Assembly (NCBI GenBank): GCA_025449115.1
Contig: JAHLKC010000113.1
Location: 62,001 to 126,000, forward strand
DNA length: 64,000 bases
Direction: 5' to 3'
Source of the DNA: Chytridium lagenaria
Lineage: Eukaryota > Chytridiomycota > Chytridiomycetes > Chytridiales > Chytridiaceae
This document shows positions 1-11,117 of this stretch, one piece after another (position 1 is the stretch's first letter; each line of letters starts with the position of its first letter). Below the pieces are notes generated by a model. That model saw only the letters and a list, made by a program, of their open reading frames with translations. It was not told where the DNA came from and made no database searches. The translations under genes were made by a program, and so were the position numbers.

Positions 1-3000
1 CATTGCGCAGCCGCGCCCTTGTCAGATTTACTGACTCTGAGTGGAGCAAAGTAATCGTTATTTTTATCATCGTTTTATTGTCATCATGAATTCTCTCTTT
101 TCGATTAGTTGACTAAAATTTTGATAGCCTCTCAGTTTTGAGGCTGTAGGAAGTGCATTTGACGTTGTAATACCATCCCCCAAGTCGAAATCAAGAGGTA
201 CATGTGGGAGTTACGGTCAAAGAAGGAGATGGAAAGGTAGGATATATTTAAAAATTCAAAATTGTTAATCCATCGATTATCTGTAGTACTTCTTGAGTAA
301 AATCGTCACATTTCAACCTCGTTTTATATCAAAAATAACATGGAGGGATGTTTTCTGTCGTCAAAGCCCGTCAACACCGACATCACTTGTAAAAGCGGGA
401 GATTATATTCCAATTGTCTACTTTAGTGAATCAGACCAACGCCAACTTTCTTTACGGTTGACCGGCTTGATGGATGAATGGTGTGTAAAGCATTCTTGGC
501 TGATTTACTCATGCACGCATTCTCTCCCTCTTAGGTCATCCCCGTTTATTATCAACCAAATTGGGACAAGTCTTTGTTAAGCTTAGTCGAATGGGCTCTA
601 AATCTGAGACCTTCTTAGAGCTGAAGTCATTCTTGAAGGAGCAACTGTGTTTATTGTTGTGTCTCGTGAAGAGGGCCGCTGGCCATTTAGAGTTGATAAT
701 CAATCGGATACGAATATTCATTTGGCAAAAGGTAATGATTTTTATTATGAAGTTCTGAATTATGAAAGAATTCTGCGGCAAGATATTTGGTCAACCCTAA
801 AGAGAACAGAACCTATGCTTGGGACAACCCCTCTGCCATGGAGAAGTCTCTAATGGTCGGTTGAGGGTCGGCAACGCGAAATAGATATTCGCGGGATTGG
901 ACAATTAGAACCTTTGAAATATCCAGTAGGTTTCAACATTATTGCGAGGTTGACTTTTTCAAGGTCCCAAATGACCCGAGCAGAACCGGTGTTATGTCAA
1001 TCCGCGTATTTCGCTGAAGGGCCGACTCTAGTTGTGAGCCTTGCACCTTATATTGAGGCGATAAGTCAGCGTCAGTTGTTGATTGTTGCAGGGCGTGCAG
1101 CCACCCAGACTGCTTTGGTTGTTCATAACTTTACTTTTGTCACTAATTATTTAGAAAGGAAAAGAACCTGTGAAGGAGACAGTTGATAATATGGTTCTCC
1201 AAGTACGTCTTGAGGGCATCGGAATCTCCCTGATTAGTCGTGATGTCAAGGTAAAATTTCGCAAATATTCTTTTTTTGTTTTTCAGGAAATTCTGTACGC
1301 ATCCGCTCGCAAAGTGGATTTTATCTTTAGGGATACTGCTACGACGCAGGATGTTTCTTTCAGGGTCGGCTGGTTCAGGTTAGAGCTGCCTGCGATTCGA
1401 CAGGGTCTTATTAATGTTTAGATTGAAACCAACAGCCCGGTTCTCTGGAGCCGATTTTCGTCTACCCTACCGTTTTGCCTAAAGAGGGTGAAGAGTTGTA
1501 CCATATTATGGCCACGTTGTCTAAATCGAAAGATTCATGTATGATTTTGCAAATGAATTTCACTCACTATTACAGCTTACGGTGTTGACTACTACAATAT
1601 GTTCACAATTCTCATTCAAGAGATTTCTGTCGACTTGGACGAGGACTTTCTCTACGCGCTTATTAACTTTGCCAAATTCGATGTCTCTGGATGGGAAGTT
1701 AAAGAGAGGTTGGTTTTTGAGCTCTCAAGACGCTAACAGAAAGGAATTTTGTTGATATGGATCTCTCTATTCCAAAGTCGAAGTTTGCAGATGGTGATAC
1801 CAGGATGTACTTCGAAAAGTTCCTTTTCAACCGATGCAGTTCAACATCTCTTTCCAGCGAACGCACAGTGAGAAGTCAGAGGATGCCAGGTATCTTTGAG
1901 TTAATCAATGCAGCCTGATATTCTAAAGAGGGGTTTCTTCGAATGTTTTGACGTTCTTCTTTGACGTGTTCACAATGGACGGTTGGAAACATTCATGTAA
2001 GACTTTCCTTGGTTTCCGACATTTAAATAACCATTCACAGGATGCTCCGATTCGTTTGAATGTAAACGGTCAATATAACACCAGACTAATACTTTTAGGC
2101 TCTTGAGATGTATCACCCGATTGTGACTCTCTCTGAACTGGTTGATTTAATGATGAAATTCTATTCTCAGGAAGCGGTTGGGCAGGTATGTGATCGCTTG
2201 CCTTGTGCGTTCTAATGTCTTAAGCTCCACAAAATTATTGGCTCCGCTGATTTCCTTGGAAATCCGGTTGGCTTATTCAACAACGTGTCCTCCGGAGTGC
2301 ATGACTTTTTCTACAAACCTATAGAAGGATTTGAAATTTCAAGACCTCAAGATTTTGGAATCGGCCTTGCCAAGGTATTTCATCAAGGATTTATAAATCT
2401 TATTGTCGAAGGGAACCACCAGTCTGTTTAAAAAGACGGTTTATGGAGTCACCGATACCCTATCAAAGTTCACTGGCAGTGTCAGTAAAGGTACGAATGC
2501 ATTTCTTGAAATTTAGCGTTGGATGAGTGGTTTGTTTTTTTCTAACTATATATAAAAAGGATTGTCTGTGATCACGCTCGACGAAGAATTCCAAGAAAGC
2601 CGCCGATTGAACAGCGTCAGGAACAGGCCACGTCATGCCGGCCACGGTGTCACTGCTGGAGCCACATCCCTTGTGACTAGTGTAGCTAGTGGACTTCATG
2701 GTGTTCTGGTAAGATACTTAGCTAGAAATAGGATCTCAATTATCATGTAGTCAAAGCCTATCGAGGGTGCTGAGAAGGACGGTATTGGAGGGTTTTTCAA
2801 GGGTCTTGGAAAGGGTCTTGTTGGTGTTGTGTCTAAACCGCTGATTGGAGTCTTTGACTTAGCGACCAATGTTTCTGAGGGCATTAGGAACACTACAACA
2901 GTGTTTGACAAGGAGCTAGAGAAGATTCGTTTGCCTCGTCATATCGGAAAGGACGGCATACTTGCGGTAGTACCTTGGTTTACCCTTAATTTTAATTTCG

Positions 3001-3468
3001 TTTTCAGCCTTACGATCAACGTGAGGCCCAGGGAAGCTTCTGGCTCCGATCTATTAACTCCGGTGCTGACGAAGATTACTTTGCCCACTTGGAGTTGAAC
3101 ATTGAGGACTTGGTGGTGATTGTGACAGATTATCGTATCATTATGATACGGTGGCGCTCAAATCGGATCGATTGGGAGATTCCTTACAAAGGTAAACAGG
3201 ATTACTTCGGACTGACTAACGTTATTTAGATTTACAAATCGCCCAAATAAACAATGGGGGCATTCTTTTGATACAAAAAGGAAGCCAGCAAGCCAAGGCA
3301 AGAATTATTCCATGTGCAAATCGATCAAGTGCTCAGGTTTGTATTTTCACATCACGATTGTTTCCTTTTATTCCGTTTTTTGTCCTTACATTTCTTCTTC
3401 TTTTGCAGTGGATCCATAATCGGATCGAGATAATGCTTGCGCGCAGCTCAAGTATTATCGACTCATGA
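1..3468 (+). CDS. VPS13: VPS13-family bridge-like lipid transfer protein, C-terminal part
   Basis: This is the 3' part of a multi-exon VPS13 gene whose 5' end lies before the window. VPS13 proteins bridge membrane contact sites and move phospholipids in bulk. The segments are in the family order: an SHR-BD-like stretch with [12 protein letters not shown] (about 296-330) and [12 protein letters not shown] (about 674), then [12 protein letters not shown] (about 1215-1250), then the VPS13_C/ATG2_C-like amphipathic region with [16 protein letters not shown] (about 2258) and [16 protein letters not shown] (about 2785). The end is a PH-like domain with [16 protein letters not shown] (about 3110). 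The stop is a TGA at 3466-3468 after a final exon spliced at about 3335-3409. Exons are split by short GT-AG introns, and some frame changes are not explained by splicing, so exact exon limits are uncertain. The family call is firm. Confidence 0.9.
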
Positions 3469-3793
3469 AGAGCCACAAGCCAGCTCTTCGACTCGCATCA
3501 CATCTATTATTTTGGACTTATTGCTGTATATAGCAACTAGCTGCTGGTCTCCGGCATACACGTTCTGTATGCTGTGTGCTTCTTTTCTGAGTTGGTGTTG
3601 TGCTTGTAAAAACTTGTATTTGAAGAAATTTTGGGTGAGCATTCGGAAATAAACATTGTAAGAAATACCTTTGGCTCGGGACTATGTAAAACTTTTGTTG
3701 GTTGAAAGTCATTTGTGTGTACGGTTGCACCGGAGAGCTCGTTAAAATCAATGAACGATATAAAGGCGTCCTATGATTGTGAATAAACTTTGT
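3469..3793. other. Convergent intergenic spacer between VPS13 and APC4
   Basis: The 325-bp gap lies between the stop codons of two converging genes. I see no credible coding region, RNA gene or repeat in it. It probably holds the two 3' untranslated regions. Confidence 0.6.
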
Positions 3794-6048
3794 TCATAAG
3801 AACCGTACCTCTGATGTCGTCGCATAAAGAAGAAGTGCGCCACGGTTCGATAAACACACATGTCGAATGTTTACTTTCTCATTCACATCTTGACCTTCCA
3901 GCTGACTTTGGAAAAAGAAGACCTTTGAGAGATGAAGTGTGTACTTCTCAGCCAAAGGGTGTCGTTCCAGCAAGAAAACTAAAGGAAAATCGGGTTTGGC
4001 TTTACACATGAAGTCTAGACATACGCACTCACCATTTGACGATTCTTCAGAAAAGATGACATAGTATGAAACAGGCATCCTATTATCCATGGTCACTCCA
4101 AGGCTTAGTCGAACTTTATCCGAAGGCCCAACTGACGGCACTTTGATACTAATAGATGGTTTCTGCGTCATCTTCAGACTCATCCGCTCTCCAATTCTTT
4201 CAAACATAGCCTTGAATTGATCAGGAAGTTGCTCACAAAGGTTTTGAGTGCGGTAAGGTTATGAAACGTGGGAAGGCGAGACGATGTCTTGTGACTGTGT
4301 AAAAGTAATTGCCAGAAAGCTATCGCGTCAATCGCGTCTGGTATTGCGTTTACTTCGAAAAGAGCACGAGGGTCTGTTGCAAGAAGATTGCCTATTTTAA
4401 ATTGTATCAGAATAGGCTGCCATTTCTTTCAGAGGAGATTTCTCACCGTTGCTAAGGCATTGAATAAATACATGATAAAGTTTGAAGTTTTTTTGTTCCA
4501 AATCTAAGCATTCCGCAGCTTTTTTCGTGATAATAGATATGCTATCCGATAGCCGTCTAATACTTTCTAAGGATAATCCAATATCTCCTTTTAGACCTCG
4601 CGTCCTGAAGATGTTGAGAAATTTAAAAACCGTATTACTTACGCCAAACTTATTCCCATAAGGTCAGCCAACAGTGAGAGAAGACTCTCAATATTTACAA
4701 GAAGTTCTTTCTTTATGGTGTTTTTCAATGATGCCTGAGTGGTATCTAACAGCGTTTTCCATTTTTGTATCCCCTTACATAAAGTTAGCAAATAGAAACG
4801 TCAATAAGAAAAACAAAAGAAACCAAGATAAAAAAACAAACATACCTTTGCTCCCAAATCCTGACAGAGTATGATGCAAGCGCTGGGGATATCTTCCCAC
4901 TGCTCAAAAAGCTCACCATAACATCAAAACTCTCTAAATTCATGATGATGTCAAAGTTACGCAAAGAGAAACCAACCTCCTTCCGGTTCGAGTTTTTTGA
5001 CGAAAAAGGACATTTGAAGATCGCTAAAATCCGATAACTTTCCCATCTCGACTTCGAGCTTTAAAATAGTGGTTCCTAGATGTGATAATGACGTGTCGAT
5101 TTGGCCGAATATCCGAGCTAGTCTCCTTAAAAGCTCTCGTTGCATATGTGCAAAAGAGATATCGTGGCTGTGTATTTGCAAATAACCTGGTAGCATGTTT
5201 AGTAAGGTCGAATGCACGAGTAGGTCTTTACCGTCATAAAGGACTGAGAGCGATAGCTCGTTGAGTGTTGGTGAAATTTCGTAATTGATATTAGACCGCT
5301 AATGATGTTTAAGCCAAAGACTACTGAAGTTTTTGCTTTACAATGTCCTTTGGCACATTAGCCTGAGCCCATCCGACATCCAAGTATCCTTGAAGCCTGG
5401 TGATCAATAATTAAACTCTAATACTAGCATCGTCAATTATTACCTTAAATTAACTTGCATGTTTTCATCCCATGCAGCCAAAAGCGTGTAGCTGTGAGGT
5501 TCTCTGCGGTGAGGCTGCGTAATAATAGAATTATTCGGTCATAAATGCGAATGATAAAACAAGTGTTGGGTTTACCGCAGTACAACGAGGATCATAACAT
5601 ATTTTATCTGCAGTAGACCTCATTGGAGGTACTCCAAGCCCGTCATCAACCCAAGCCAGGTGGGCAATCTTGCCCAACTTTCTTAAGCCGAATTGAACCT
5701 TGTGAGTTTGCTGGCCCGTTTCACCGTCAAACAACGCCAAGGAGCCGTCTGAGAAGCCGACAGCCAGCTCCCTTCCTATATGTATTGTTATTAGGATCAG
5801 CAACATGGAATAATCCCACCATCGGGCCTCCATGCAAAATCCTGAATTGCAGGAATTCTTCGATAGATGAGCCATGCACGGCTCTTTGACTTCACACGAT
5901 AGCCTATGAGCTCCCCATTGACCGACAAAGCAGCCAGCAGCTCATGGCCAGGTGCCCATCTGCAAATGGATGTCGGGTTCAGGAAGGAGAAGGTGTCGTG
6001 CTCCTCGATGCGCTCGCCTGGAATGTCCAGGACCATACTTGTCAGCAT
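3794..6048 (-). CDS. APC4: Anaphase-promoting complex subunit 4 (APC4)
   Basis: APC4 is a scaffold subunit of the APC/C ubiquitin ligase, which triggers anaphase and mitotic exit. The N-terminus has an APC4-type WD40 start: SICRWAPGHELLAALSVNGE, then AWRPDGRELAVGFSDGSLAL across a 44-nt intron (5776-5819, with a CTAAT branch-like site). The middle contains the helical APC4 segment IDTSLSHLGTTILKLEVEMG (about 5040-5100). The C-terminus ends HVCLSNRGALLLYATTSEVRFL before the TGA at 3794-3796, as in the APC4 C-terminal beta domain. The ATG at 6046-6048 is chosen because it gives the expected short leader before the first WD repeat. Internal exon limits between 4200 and 5500 are not fully resolved. 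The start lies 32 bp from the ATG of the divergent plus-strand gene. Confidence 0.82.
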
Positions 6049-6080
6049 TTGTAGACTGTCGTCCTCTCAAAACCACCTGA

Positions 6081-7439
6081 ATGCGTTCACACAAGGACCA
6101 AGCCATGCTCGACGATCTCTTTCCTTCCCTCTTCAACGTCTCTGATGACGGGCACTTTGTCAGAGACTTTACCACTCTCATGTCACCGCTTCCCCATGAA
6201 CGCTTTATCGACACATTAGATCGCATCAGCACTTCCTACCGAGATCCTGGTCTGCCCGGATATCACCAAGATGAAGCCGACACAACTCTAGCATTACATC
6301 GGCACCTCTTTCCCGCTCTCGTCGAACCCGAATACCAAGGCATGGAGTCGTATAACAGAACATTTTGGGATTCCTGTATAAGAAAGGGAGGAGAAAGGTT
6401 TGCCACGGGGAGGTTGGCGAAAGCGACAACGATCTCCACCTGCTGGAAGAGGTTCTAATATGGCTGAATACGAGCTTGACCCTGATGACCCAAAACGAGA
6501 TAAACCACCTCCGAAATTCCATCGTCCGCCTGATGATAGTCACTTTGACCCGATAGCAGCGGACGAGCTGAAGAACCCCTGCGGCTTTGATTCGAAAGGT
6601 GAAATAGTACATTTCATAGCTGAACCACCTCAGCGTACGCGCTCCGACATCATTGACCCACCCTTCATTGCCTTGGTTGAACGGTTAAAGAAAAAACATG
6701 AGGAAGAAGATTCTGTGGCCTATGATGCCGCTGCACGTAGTGAGATTGGGAAGTATATTTTTCATCACGATGGCATGAGATTAGAGGCGCATGGGCGTGA
6801 AGATTGGCTCGAGGAATTTGTGAATGAAGTGTTGACGGAAGTGACGGAACATGGGGAGATACCTGTCAATGAGGTTCTAAAGATGGTGGAGTGTGTGGGG
6901 GAAATGACAACAAAGTTGCAGAACTTTATGAAGCAGAAGGGCTATTTCAATGAGGTCAAGCCTACCCCAAAGTAAGTATAACTCGCCTCCCTGTTTTTTT
7001 CTTTGGTTTTTCTATCAGAATGTTTTTAAGTGCATCGTAACCACTGTAGTTTTTCTTCGATTATTTGAATTCTAAAAAGTGTTCACGTTCTTATAGCTAC
7101 GTAAAAGAGTGGGAAAAAGGAAGTTCGCAAAAAGAACAAAAAACCCGGCTGGATTAACGACAACACAAGCCCACCTCTTGGTCTTTCTCTCCACATCTAC
7201 CGCCAAGACGTAATGACGGACCTCGACAGTCAAAACCATTCCCATCCTTTGAATCCAAACCTAACGACGTGTTTATTAAAACCGAATCAGAGTGGTCGCG
7301 TGCCTACACACCGCAGCCTGATGATGAGGCCCCAAGGCATGTAGCGACGTATATGGCCGCGAGGCCGTCGGCAGCTAGACGTTGGGACGCAATTGGAAAG
7401 AGTGAAGAGCGTGACAGTCGAATAAAAAGGGAGAAATGA
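6081..7439 (+). CDS. Unrecognised protein, composite gene model
   Basis: I do not recognise the family. The first segment starts at ATG 6081 (a second ATG at 6105) with DDLFPSLFNVSDDGHFVRDF and runs open to about 6458. A second frame is open from about 6400 to 6975, with DPDDPKRDKPPPKFHRPPDD and a helical part WLEEFVNEVLTEVTEHGEIP. A short intron (about 6974-7095, GTAAGT donor) leads to a basic, Pro-rich tail ending WDAIGKSEERDSRIKREK and TGA at 7437-7439. The join at about 6400-6460 could be a frame error, an intron with a weak GTTTGC donor, or two separate genes (the second from ATG 6461). Codon texture of both parts looks coding. The basic end suggests a nuclear protein, but that is only a guess. 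Confidence 0.5.
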
Positions 7440-7900
7440 TTAGAAATGGCCGAAATGGGGGTTAGAGGTGTTTAATTCTGTTCATTCGAAACTAATTTAA
7501 CAAATAAACTTTTTACTGTATTACGTGTATTCTCCCTGATGCAACGGCAAGTGAATATCTCTAGTCACTTTGCTCGGCCATCAGTCAAGAGTTACTAGTT
7601 TCTCGAACGCTGCTACCAGTATCCGTCACTAAAATTCACCGTCCATGTTACTGCTTTGCTGGAGATGTTGGAGATGGGGTAAGGAGCGAACGGATTGAGG
7701 AATTGGAATAGTCGCGACTTGATGCCGAGGAGTGTGTATATTTTTAATCTCGTTTTCTCATATCTTCGGAAAAACCTGTTGTCGGATGAAATCATCCACA
7801 AATTGACAAATCTCCACTGGAAAAACGAGATTGAAGAGGCCGCCCTGCCCATTCAGAACTTCATCGCCGTCACCACAACCAGTCCGTCCATTCTGTCGTC
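7440..7900. other. Intergenic region upstream of HIS5
   Basis: The 461-bp AT-rich stretch lies between the stop of the preceding gene and the HIS5 start. It is a likely 3' UTR plus HIS5 promoter. Short open frames here on both strands show no recognisable motif. Confidence 0.5.
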
Positions 7901-9210
7901 ATGCCGTCTGCCTCTTCCTTCACCGTCTCATCTCTCGTTCGTCCTAACATCCTGGCGCTAAAGGTATGGGGAGTTGCTGCAAGATGCATGCAGTAAATTG
8001 GGCGTGCATGCTGATGATTCGATTGCTTTTCTCAGCCCTACAGGTGCGCCAGGGATGATTTCTCAGAAGGTATTCTCCTTGATGCCAACGAGAACGCCTT
8101 TGGTCCAGCTATCCCTGATTCCGTCATTAACGGCCTCGGTCAAGACCTTGAGAGATATCCGGACCCCCACCAATTAGAGATCAAGCAAAGTCTCGCTGAC
8201 TTTAGAGGCATACCTTCCACTGATTACTTCTTCCTTGGTGTGGGCTCCGATGAGTCTATTGATCTCCTTATTCGTGTGATCTGTGTTCCTGGAAAGGATA
8301 AGATCCTCATCTGCCCACCGACGTACGGAATGTACTCTGTCTGTGCTCAAATCAACGACGTCGAGGTTGTTTCCATTCCTCTTGACGTGGAAGATGGAAA
8401 GTTCTCTCTGCAAGTCGACAAGGTGGGGTTTTTTTCTCCACTGCTGATACTTAATTGTTAAAGATCAAGGCAGCCTTGGAGGCAGATCCCTCTATCAAGG
8501 TAGTCTTTGTGTGCTCACCTGGAAACCCTACGGGAACACTTCTTGCTCTGAGCGACATCAAGCAGCTTTTGGAGTTTGAAAAGTACAGGGGAGTGGTCGT
8601 CGTGGATGAAGCCTACATCGGACTTTTGCCCTGAAGGATCTTCTGCTGCACCTCTCATCACCACATATCCCAACTTGGTCGTCACCCAAACCCTCTCCAA
8701 GTCTTTCGGACTTGCTGGTATCAGGTAATACCTTATCCATTCTTTTATCGTTGCTGAATTTGACATAGACTCGGCGTCACGATTGCAACTCCCGAACTTG
8801 CTGCCGTCTTCAATAAGACCAAAGCTCCGTACAACATCTCCTCTGTCACGTCCACCCTTGGCAAGGCTGCATTGAACCCTAGCGGCATTCAGAAAATGAA
8901 GTCGAATGTCGAGCTGTTGAAGAAGCAAAGGGACCTTCTCATTCAGGCGCTCAAGGACATTCCGTTCGCGGGGAAGATCCTTGGTGCCAACCACGCCAAC
9001 TTCGTCCTCGTTCAAATTGTTGACAAGGATGGCAACCCCAGCAACCCTCTCGCCCTCAAGATCTACGAGACGTTGGCGCGTGTGGAGGGTGTTGTGGTGC
9101 GCTTTAGAGGGAATGAGTATGGATGTCTTGCGGGTTTGCGGATAACAGTGGGCACCCCGGAGGAGAACGCCGTCCTCTTGTCCAAGATGAAGGCCATGCA
9201 GCTATGGTGA
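7901..9210 (+). CDS. HIS5: Histidinol-phosphate aminotransferase
   Basis: This PLP-dependent class I/II aminotransferase (EC 2.6.1.9) converts imidazole-acetol phosphate to histidinol phosphate in histidine synthesis. Exon 1 (MPSASSFTVSSLVRPNILAL) is joined over an intron from about 7962 to PYRCARDDFSEGILLDANEN. The order of motifs is that of the family: GVGSDESIDLLIR, CPPTYGMYSV, VVFVCSPGNPTGTLL, VVVDEAYI-DFCPEGS, the PLP-lysine segment TLSKSFGLAGIR, and the C-terminal arginine motif GLRITVGTPEEN. Introns fall after LQVDK (about 8423) and after LAGIR (about 8727). The frame slips at 8620-8621: one extra G lies between DEAYI and DFCPEGS. All active-site segments around it are intact, so an indel error is likelier than a dead gene. 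The length fits the family (about 385 residues). Confidence 0.93.
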
Positions 9211-9272
9211 ACGTTGTCCAAATTCCAATAAATAAATAATAAGAGCCATTTGAGACAAACCAAAAAAAAAAA

Positions 9273-10824
9273 ATGGAGGTCGACTCACCAGCATGGCTGC
9301 CCTTCCGTCGAGTGTTTTGCCATCCCAAGAAACCCCTTGCCGTCTTCTGTTACGGCAGCAGATTCTTAGCCATCAATGCAAGGTTTGGGAGGCGTCATTT
9401 GAGAGCATGATGGGGTTTCTGATGTCCACACTCTACAGCCGCGGCATCGTCGCAAAGGCTGATGACAATGCAGTCACGACCGATTCTCATGCGCATCAGA
9501 TCAAAGCGGAAGAACTACCTAAAGGCGAAATCAAGGCTGTCGCATTTTATGAAGACTTGGTTGCTTTTGCTTCTGAGGACAAGATCCTGAGTGTCTGGAA
9601 TAGTGAAACTTGGAATTTTGTCGCCAAAACGTATGATGAAAGAAGGAATGCTTGTTTTCTAACTATGGAGAAGAGATACTCCGAAACGAGTTGCTGTCAT
9701 TCAGTTCTCTCCTAATGGCAAGAACATTGTTATTGCGGATAAGTTTGGGGATGTCTATAGGTAAAGGTGTCTTCAGTTGAACGGCCTAACAGCCGTTAGT
9801 CTTGCTTTGACAGGAAAACACCTTTGCCCCGCCGAGTCTTATCATTGGTCATGTCTCTGTCATCACGGATATGGTAACTTTAACCACTTTTCCCAGCCAT
9901 TCTTACCAGCAAAGATTTTCTCAACCAACGGCAAATACCTCATCACCAGCGATCGTGACGAAAAGTGCGAGTCTCAAATTACCCTCTCACATTCGACATT
10001 CAAGCCTTCTGCCTCGGAAATCGCCTGTGAGTTAACGATAATTATGTTTTTGTTTCAATGGCTCAACCTCTCAGCTTCGTTACCGGCCATCGCCGCCCTT
10101 CCGAATAATGAGAATTTGATCGTGTCTGGAGGTGGCGAGCCTTTCCTCCTTGTATGGGACATGGTTTCAGGAGAACGTCTGCAGAAACTCAGCTGGACTG
10201 ACACACTTTCAGCGTCGGAATTAGAGCAGGTTTTCTCCTCACACCAACGTCTCGACTGATCTGTATTAGGAGGATCTGCTGGTACTTGCATTGAAATCAT
10301 GCCCAATATCACAAACGGTGGCTGTTCTCATTCATGGCGTGAAAGGTGTCTTGCTTTTCAGCACACGCTCGAGTCATCTTGTGTTCAAGGAACGCGTGAA
10401 TTTGCCAGGAGAGGCGTTTGACATTGACTTTGACAGTCACGGAAATATTTGGGGAACATACACGACTGAAGTCGCATCCAGCTTGGTCTTTTTGATTCAG
10501 TTTGAGGATGGAAAGGTAAAGATCTGGTTTCAATTAATTTTTTTTGCTAACCTCCTTCTAGCACGGTCTGAAGACTGATGAAAAGTGGGGTCTGCAGCGA
10601 TTGCAAAGTGAAAAGGGTGAGTTGAATATCTTGATATGATAAAGCGAGGGTACTGATAAAAACTGCCTGCAGTGGACACCATCCCGGATTATCTTGCGGA
10701 ACTTCAATTATTAAAGAAGCTTTCTGAGGAGGAACTACAAGAGAGACGGAAAGTTCGCGCACAGGAGAGGGGTACAACTGCGACGGAGGAGGCTGAGCCA
10801 AAAGTCAAGAGGAAGAAAGTGTAA
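9273..10824 (+). CDS. TRM82: tRNA (guanine-N7) methyltransferase non-catalytic subunit, TRM82/WDR4
   Basis: This WD40 protein partners the Trm8/METTL1 catalytic subunit to make m7G46 in tRNA. The start at ATG 9273 gives MEVDSPAWLPFRRVFCHPKK and PLAVFCYGSRFLAINA, a normal first blade; an intron with a GTTTGG donor follows at 9383. Later motifs fit TRM82: VAFYEDLVAFASEDKILSVW, RVAVIQFSPNGKNIVIADKF and GDVYR, FSTNGKYLITSDRDEK, AALPNNENLIVSGGGEPFLL and AFDIDFDSHGNIWGTY. The end is basic (EPKVKRKKV), compatible with nuclear import. After DRDEK the frame slips at the A-run 9961-9964. The next frame reads VRVSNYPLTFDIQAFCLGN, exactly the expected continuation, so one A is probably missing. Only 62 bp separate this start from the HIS5 stop. 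Confidence 0.88.
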
Positions 10825-11117
10825 TTGCTTGTTTGTTGTTGTACTTTCTCTCTCTGCTCTCTCCGCTGACTTTACTTTTCCAATAGTGAACGGGAGAATT
10901 TTGAGTAAAACTTCCCGTGAAGTCGTCTCAGAGATGTTATAAAAACCTTTGGTCTTACGCCACGTTTGATTTGATTTACGCGTCATTTAGATTGCGCACA
11001 TCATATTTTGAAAGAATATAGTTATTTATTCAAACATTATATGCAACTCATTTCTTTATACATCTACGCAATTAGGAGTTTAAAAAAAGGAAAGTGCTGA
11101 ACAATTCTCAAGAGTCT